64,000 nt of DNA from Mesocentrotus franciscanus (taxonomy: Eukaryota > Echinodermata > Echinoidea > Camarodonta > Strongylocentrotidae): positions 15,620,374 through 15,684,373 of the forward strand of contig CP137680.1 in the NCBI GenBank assembly GCA_037976565.1, read 5' to 3'. Shown in pieces: positions 62,891 to 64,000 of this stretch. A program made the position numbers and the translations under genes. Under the pieces are notes generated by a model. That model was not told where the DNA came from. It did no database searches and saw only the letters and a program-made list of their open reading frames with translations. The number at the start of each line of letters is the position of its first letter. Position 1 is the stretch's first letter.

Positions 62891-64000
62891 AAAATCAACA
62901 AAATTACATTGGTACTTGAAATAGTTTCATAGAATAGCGTTTTTGTGTATAGCTCTGAGACATATGTAAAAAGGCGACAATTTTGATGTATCATTCAGCT
63001 GTGCCTATAACCACTAATGTATGTTACGCTTCGTTTAGTAGAAGACCTTGCAGAAGATCTCTTCGACTGAATATCTGGGCTGAAGATTCATTTTTTATTT
63101 CATTTACTGTCTTCTCATTTTACAAGATCTTCTCTTATTATCGTTCATGGAATTTACTAGAAAAGAAATACATAAACGGAACCTAATCGTAAATTTTTAA
63201 ATAATGCGAAGGCCATGGTACAAGACAATGGATTATCATACGAATAAAAAAAAATCACAAGGATAAAATTCCCAAATTGACCAAATGTAATGAGAATCCA
63301 TACTGTTGCATTTGTCTTTTCTTTTTCATTTTATGAAAAACATTTCTCTGACAATTTATTTCCATTATGCAGAATTCCCATCCGAATATAAAGATGTAAT
63401 AGGCAGATTTTTCGATATAATTTATGTATATTCTGTCGCTTTATGATTTTTTAGTCTGCAGATTTATCAATTATTAAAAAAACGAATGAAGTAATTATTT
63501 ACAGTCATTTACTTTATACCCGCTTGAGAATATGAATATAGTCTACAATATTGATACAAAGTGTAATTTTTGGTGTTCACTGATGTATTAAGTTAAGGTA
63601 GACAGCAAAATGTTGTTAACAAAATATGAAATCTAATGATTTGATAATGATAATTGATAGAAATTTAAGGCTTAAATTTCCATTTCTTTGTGCCTCACCT
63701 CGACACTATATAATATGTATCATATTTGACAACGAGTTTAGGGAAAGGTTCTTATATTATTCATGAGTAATACCAGACCTAATATCCAATATTCTAAACC
63801 AATATTTTCAAGTAGTTTCGCAATCCTGTTTCACTGTTGAATTTTCTTCTCTTCACTATTCCCTATGCGCATTTCAAAGCTGACATCGAAACGTATACCA
63901 TACCCGACTTGAGGAAGACGGAGATAAAAGGGGGGACTATTATTCTGAGTATTTAGATATACAGCAGTATAGATGCCGGTCAAACAGCGGCAAATCTCAG
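62891..64000. other. Non-coding AT-rich end of the window
   Basis: No gene, RNA or mobile element is recognised. Open frames are at most about 67 codons. Confidence 0.5.

Overview
This is a eukaryotic window: AT-rich, repeat-dense, and almost entirely intergenic or intronic. One protein-coding exon can be identified with confidence. On the minus strand, 40881..41436 is the homeodomain exon of a ParaHox gene of the Xlox/Pdx1 (Lox) family. It starts at an intron 3' splice site, encodes a complete 60-residue homeodomain with the family's diagnostic His44, and continues into an acidic, Ser-rich C-terminal tail that is open only in a different reading frame. The homeodomain, a tRNA-derived SINE whose 3' end carries an (ATT)n tail, LINE 3' ends with short tandem tails and a recurring palindrome GTAGGCCTAC all fit a marine invertebrate deuterostome. 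An echinoderm is my best guess; that is inference, not proof.

Layout. 1..12.2 kb: AT-rich non-coding DNA with an 87-bp tandem duplication, a MITE with perfect 50-bp terminal inverted repeats (2860..3152), a retroposon tail (about 3603) and a second small MITE (8011..8141). 12.2..15.3 kb: a purine/pyrimidine block, then a nested structure in which a tRNA-SINE sits inside a fold-back MITE that sits inside a ~120-bp tandem repeat. 15.3..31.8 kb: non-coding, with a LINE 3' end, a degenerate GGGTAA-type minisatellite, a CA/TA microsatellite, SINE copies and two more MITEs. 31.8..36.3 kb: a pyrimidine block, a minus-strand LINE ORF2 remnant, a CpG-rich patch that could be a promoter, a strong G-quadruplex motif and poly-G runs. 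37..41.4 kb: 3' flank of Xlox with GATA-type words, microsatellites and the Xlox exon. 41.4..43.9 kb: sequence upstream of that exon (presumed intron), rich in a degenerate CACTGTG tandem repeat. 43934..44433: an assembly gap of exactly 500 N. 44.4..64 kb: more non-coding DNA with a TGAT minisatellite, SINEs, a fold-back MITE, a 248-bp tandem duplication, a Z-DNA-type tract and an isolated GC-rich island at 62.7..62.9 kb.

Xlox exon 1, which should carry the FPWM-type hexapeptide, was not found by eye. It may lie in the gap, beyond the window, or be too diverged to spot. No second homeobox (Gsx, Cdx or Hox) was seen, so the window gives no direct evidence for a closely linked ParaHox cluster. 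The main point for follow-up is the one-base frame break between the Xlox homeodomain and its tail, which lies at an A-run and looks like a one-base assembly error, though a real lesion cannot be excluded.
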